The position numbers and the translations under genes are program-made. Shown piece after piece: positions 6,845-7,152 of a stretch of 7,152 nt of DNA (positions within the stretch are counted from its first letter, which is position 1; each line of letters starts with the position of its first letter). The DNA comes from Pseudomonadota bacterium (GTDB lineage: Bacteria; Desulfobacterota; Desulfovibrionia; Desulfovibrionales; Desulfovibrionaceae). The notes under the pieces were generated by a model. The model made no database searches. It saw nothing but the letters and a program-made list of their open reading frames with translations, and was not told the DNA's origin. The stretch is taken from assembly GCA_023433925.1 (NCBI GenBank), contig JAEYTO010000118.1:1-7152 (forward strand), given 5' to 3'.

Positions 6845-6914
6845 GTGGCCTACATCATTACCGAAATAGTGGCCTAGATTCATTACCGAAACGGGTGGCC
6901 AACACTTACCGAAA
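6845..6914 (+). repeat. Three tandem terminal repeats of IS21 type (GTGGCC...TTACCGAAA)
   Basis: Three units share GTGGCC at the start and TTACCGAAA at the end: 6845-6866, 6869-6891 and 6895-6914 (22, 23 and 20 nt; starts 24 and 26 nt apart). The middle part varies (TACATCA, TAGATTCA, AACAC). Multiple short repeats inside the ends are a known feature of IS21-family elements, where they serve as transposase binding sites. Confidence 0.75.
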
Positions 6915-6920
6915 TACTCA

Positions 6921-7006
6921 GGCTTATCCATGTCCTGGAGGAACTTCCGAATAGAACAGTGAACAATATCGATGATCTGTTACCTCAAAAGGGTAAAGAG
7001 TACTAA
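6921..7006 (+). pseudogene. 3' remnant of an IS66-family transposase gene (TnpC-like C-terminus)
   Basis: In frame, this encodes LIHVLEELPNRTVNNIDDLL followed by PQKGKEY and TAA at 7004-7006. The C-terminal segment of IS66 transposases typically runs Y/W-L-x-x-VLEELP-x-R, then I-x-DLLP and a short tail, and this matches well. The first two bases (GG) could be the end of the Trp/Tyr-position codon cut by the IS21 insertion. About 28 codons remain of roughly 500. It is not functional. Confidence 0.65.
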
Positions 7007-7027
7007 CGCACTTGGCCGGGTGCTTAC
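6921..7027 (+). mobile_element. Right-end remnant of an IS66-family element with terminal inverted repeat
   Basis: After the transposase stop at 7006 comes CGCACTTGGCCGGGTGCTTAC, ending at 7027. Read inward from the end this is GTAAGCACCCGGCC, and IS66-family termini typically begin GTAAGC. The distance from the stop to the end (21 nt) is short, as usual for this family. IS66 elements make 8-bp target duplications, so GAAACACC (7028-7035) would be the right-hand copy if insertion was normal. No left end is in the window. Confidence 0.6.
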
Positions 7028-7152
7028 GAAACACCGCCATGCAGCATACATGTTGTTATACACAGGCCCGGCGTGATAAGATTTTCAAAGCGGCTCTTCT
7101 TCCAGAATCGCTTATAACGAGATGATGAAGATGCCTATGCCGATGAACCGTT
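7028..7152. other. Flanking sequence right of the IS66 end, nothing assignable
   Basis: No gene can be supported. On the - strand, a short hydrophobic frame (RFIGIGIFIISL, stop at 7112-7114) could be the very end of a membrane protein gene that enters from the right, but 13 codons cannot settle it. The + strand has no convincing frame. Confidence 0.3.

Larger units (their letters stand above)
6723..6920 (+). mobile_element. Right-end remnant of an IS21-family insertion sequence
   Basis: It joins the istB-like tail, a spacer of about 45 nt and the three terminal repeats, ending GAAATACTCA at 6920. The last two bases, CA, fit the TG...CA ends of IS21 elements (the inverse reads TGAGTATTTC). 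The istA gene, most of istB and the left end are missing, so the element cannot move by itself. Sequence directly after 6920 changes to IS66-like coding sequence, which supports 6920 as the true end. Confidence 0.65.

Noticed and set aside
6845..6914. CRISPR array
   Set aside because: The repeats are about 20 nt with variable interiors, spacing of only 2-3 nt between units, and the IS21 terminal context explains them.
7112..7150. Possible C-terminus of a membrane protein on the - strand (RFIGIGIFIISL)
   Set aside because: Only 13 codons at the window edge; the hydrophobic run may be chance. The sequence to the right would decide it.

Overview
The window looks like a chromosomal segment from a Bacteroidota bacterium, probably of the Cytophagales type. 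The signs are three lipoproteins with acidic residues after the lipobox cysteine, a TPR-containing membrane histidine kinase paired with a NarL/LuxR-type regulator, an FN3-like domain of a style common in this phylum, A-rich rather than Shine-Dalgarno leaders, and one good TAnnTTTG-type -7 element. The lineage call is an inference from sequence style; no marker gene is present.

Layout. Positions 3-119 hold the last 38 codons of an unidentified + strand gene, followed by a possible terminator hairpin. Positions 362-2919 on the - strand carry a two-gene two-component operon: the histidine kinase (985-2919) and the response regulator (362-988), which overlap by four bases (ATGA). A divergent intergenic region (2920-3068) contains a -7 element for the kinase and a 9-bp perfect inverted repeat. 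On the + strand, 3069-6578 is a compact run of three lipoprotein genes (gaps of 36 and 6 nt). The first has an FN3-like domain and seven repeats of about 45 residues that look like a seven-bladed beta-propeller. The second has two similar lipocalin-like halves. The third has a ZU5-like domain, a beta-rich middle and a cysteine-containing C-terminal domain.

Positions 6579-7152 have no intact gene. They hold a stack of mobile-element remnants: the last codons of an IstB-like IS21 ATPase gene, three tandem IS21-type terminal repeats ending in CA at 6920, and immediately after that the last codons of an IS66-type transposase and an IS66-type right terminus ending at 7027. This reads as an IS21-family element that inserted into an IS66-family transposase gene, after which most of both elements was lost to the left.

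How it may work together (inference). The divergent arrangement suggests that the TPR kinase and its regulator may control, or sense the state of, the three-lipoprotein operon. The lipoproteins are predicted to be membrane-anchored, and at least one carries a surface-export-like signal. No substrate or enzymatic activity can be assigned. This unit is the best candidate for an undescribed system in the window, but the sequence alone does not prove that the two operons are functionally linked.
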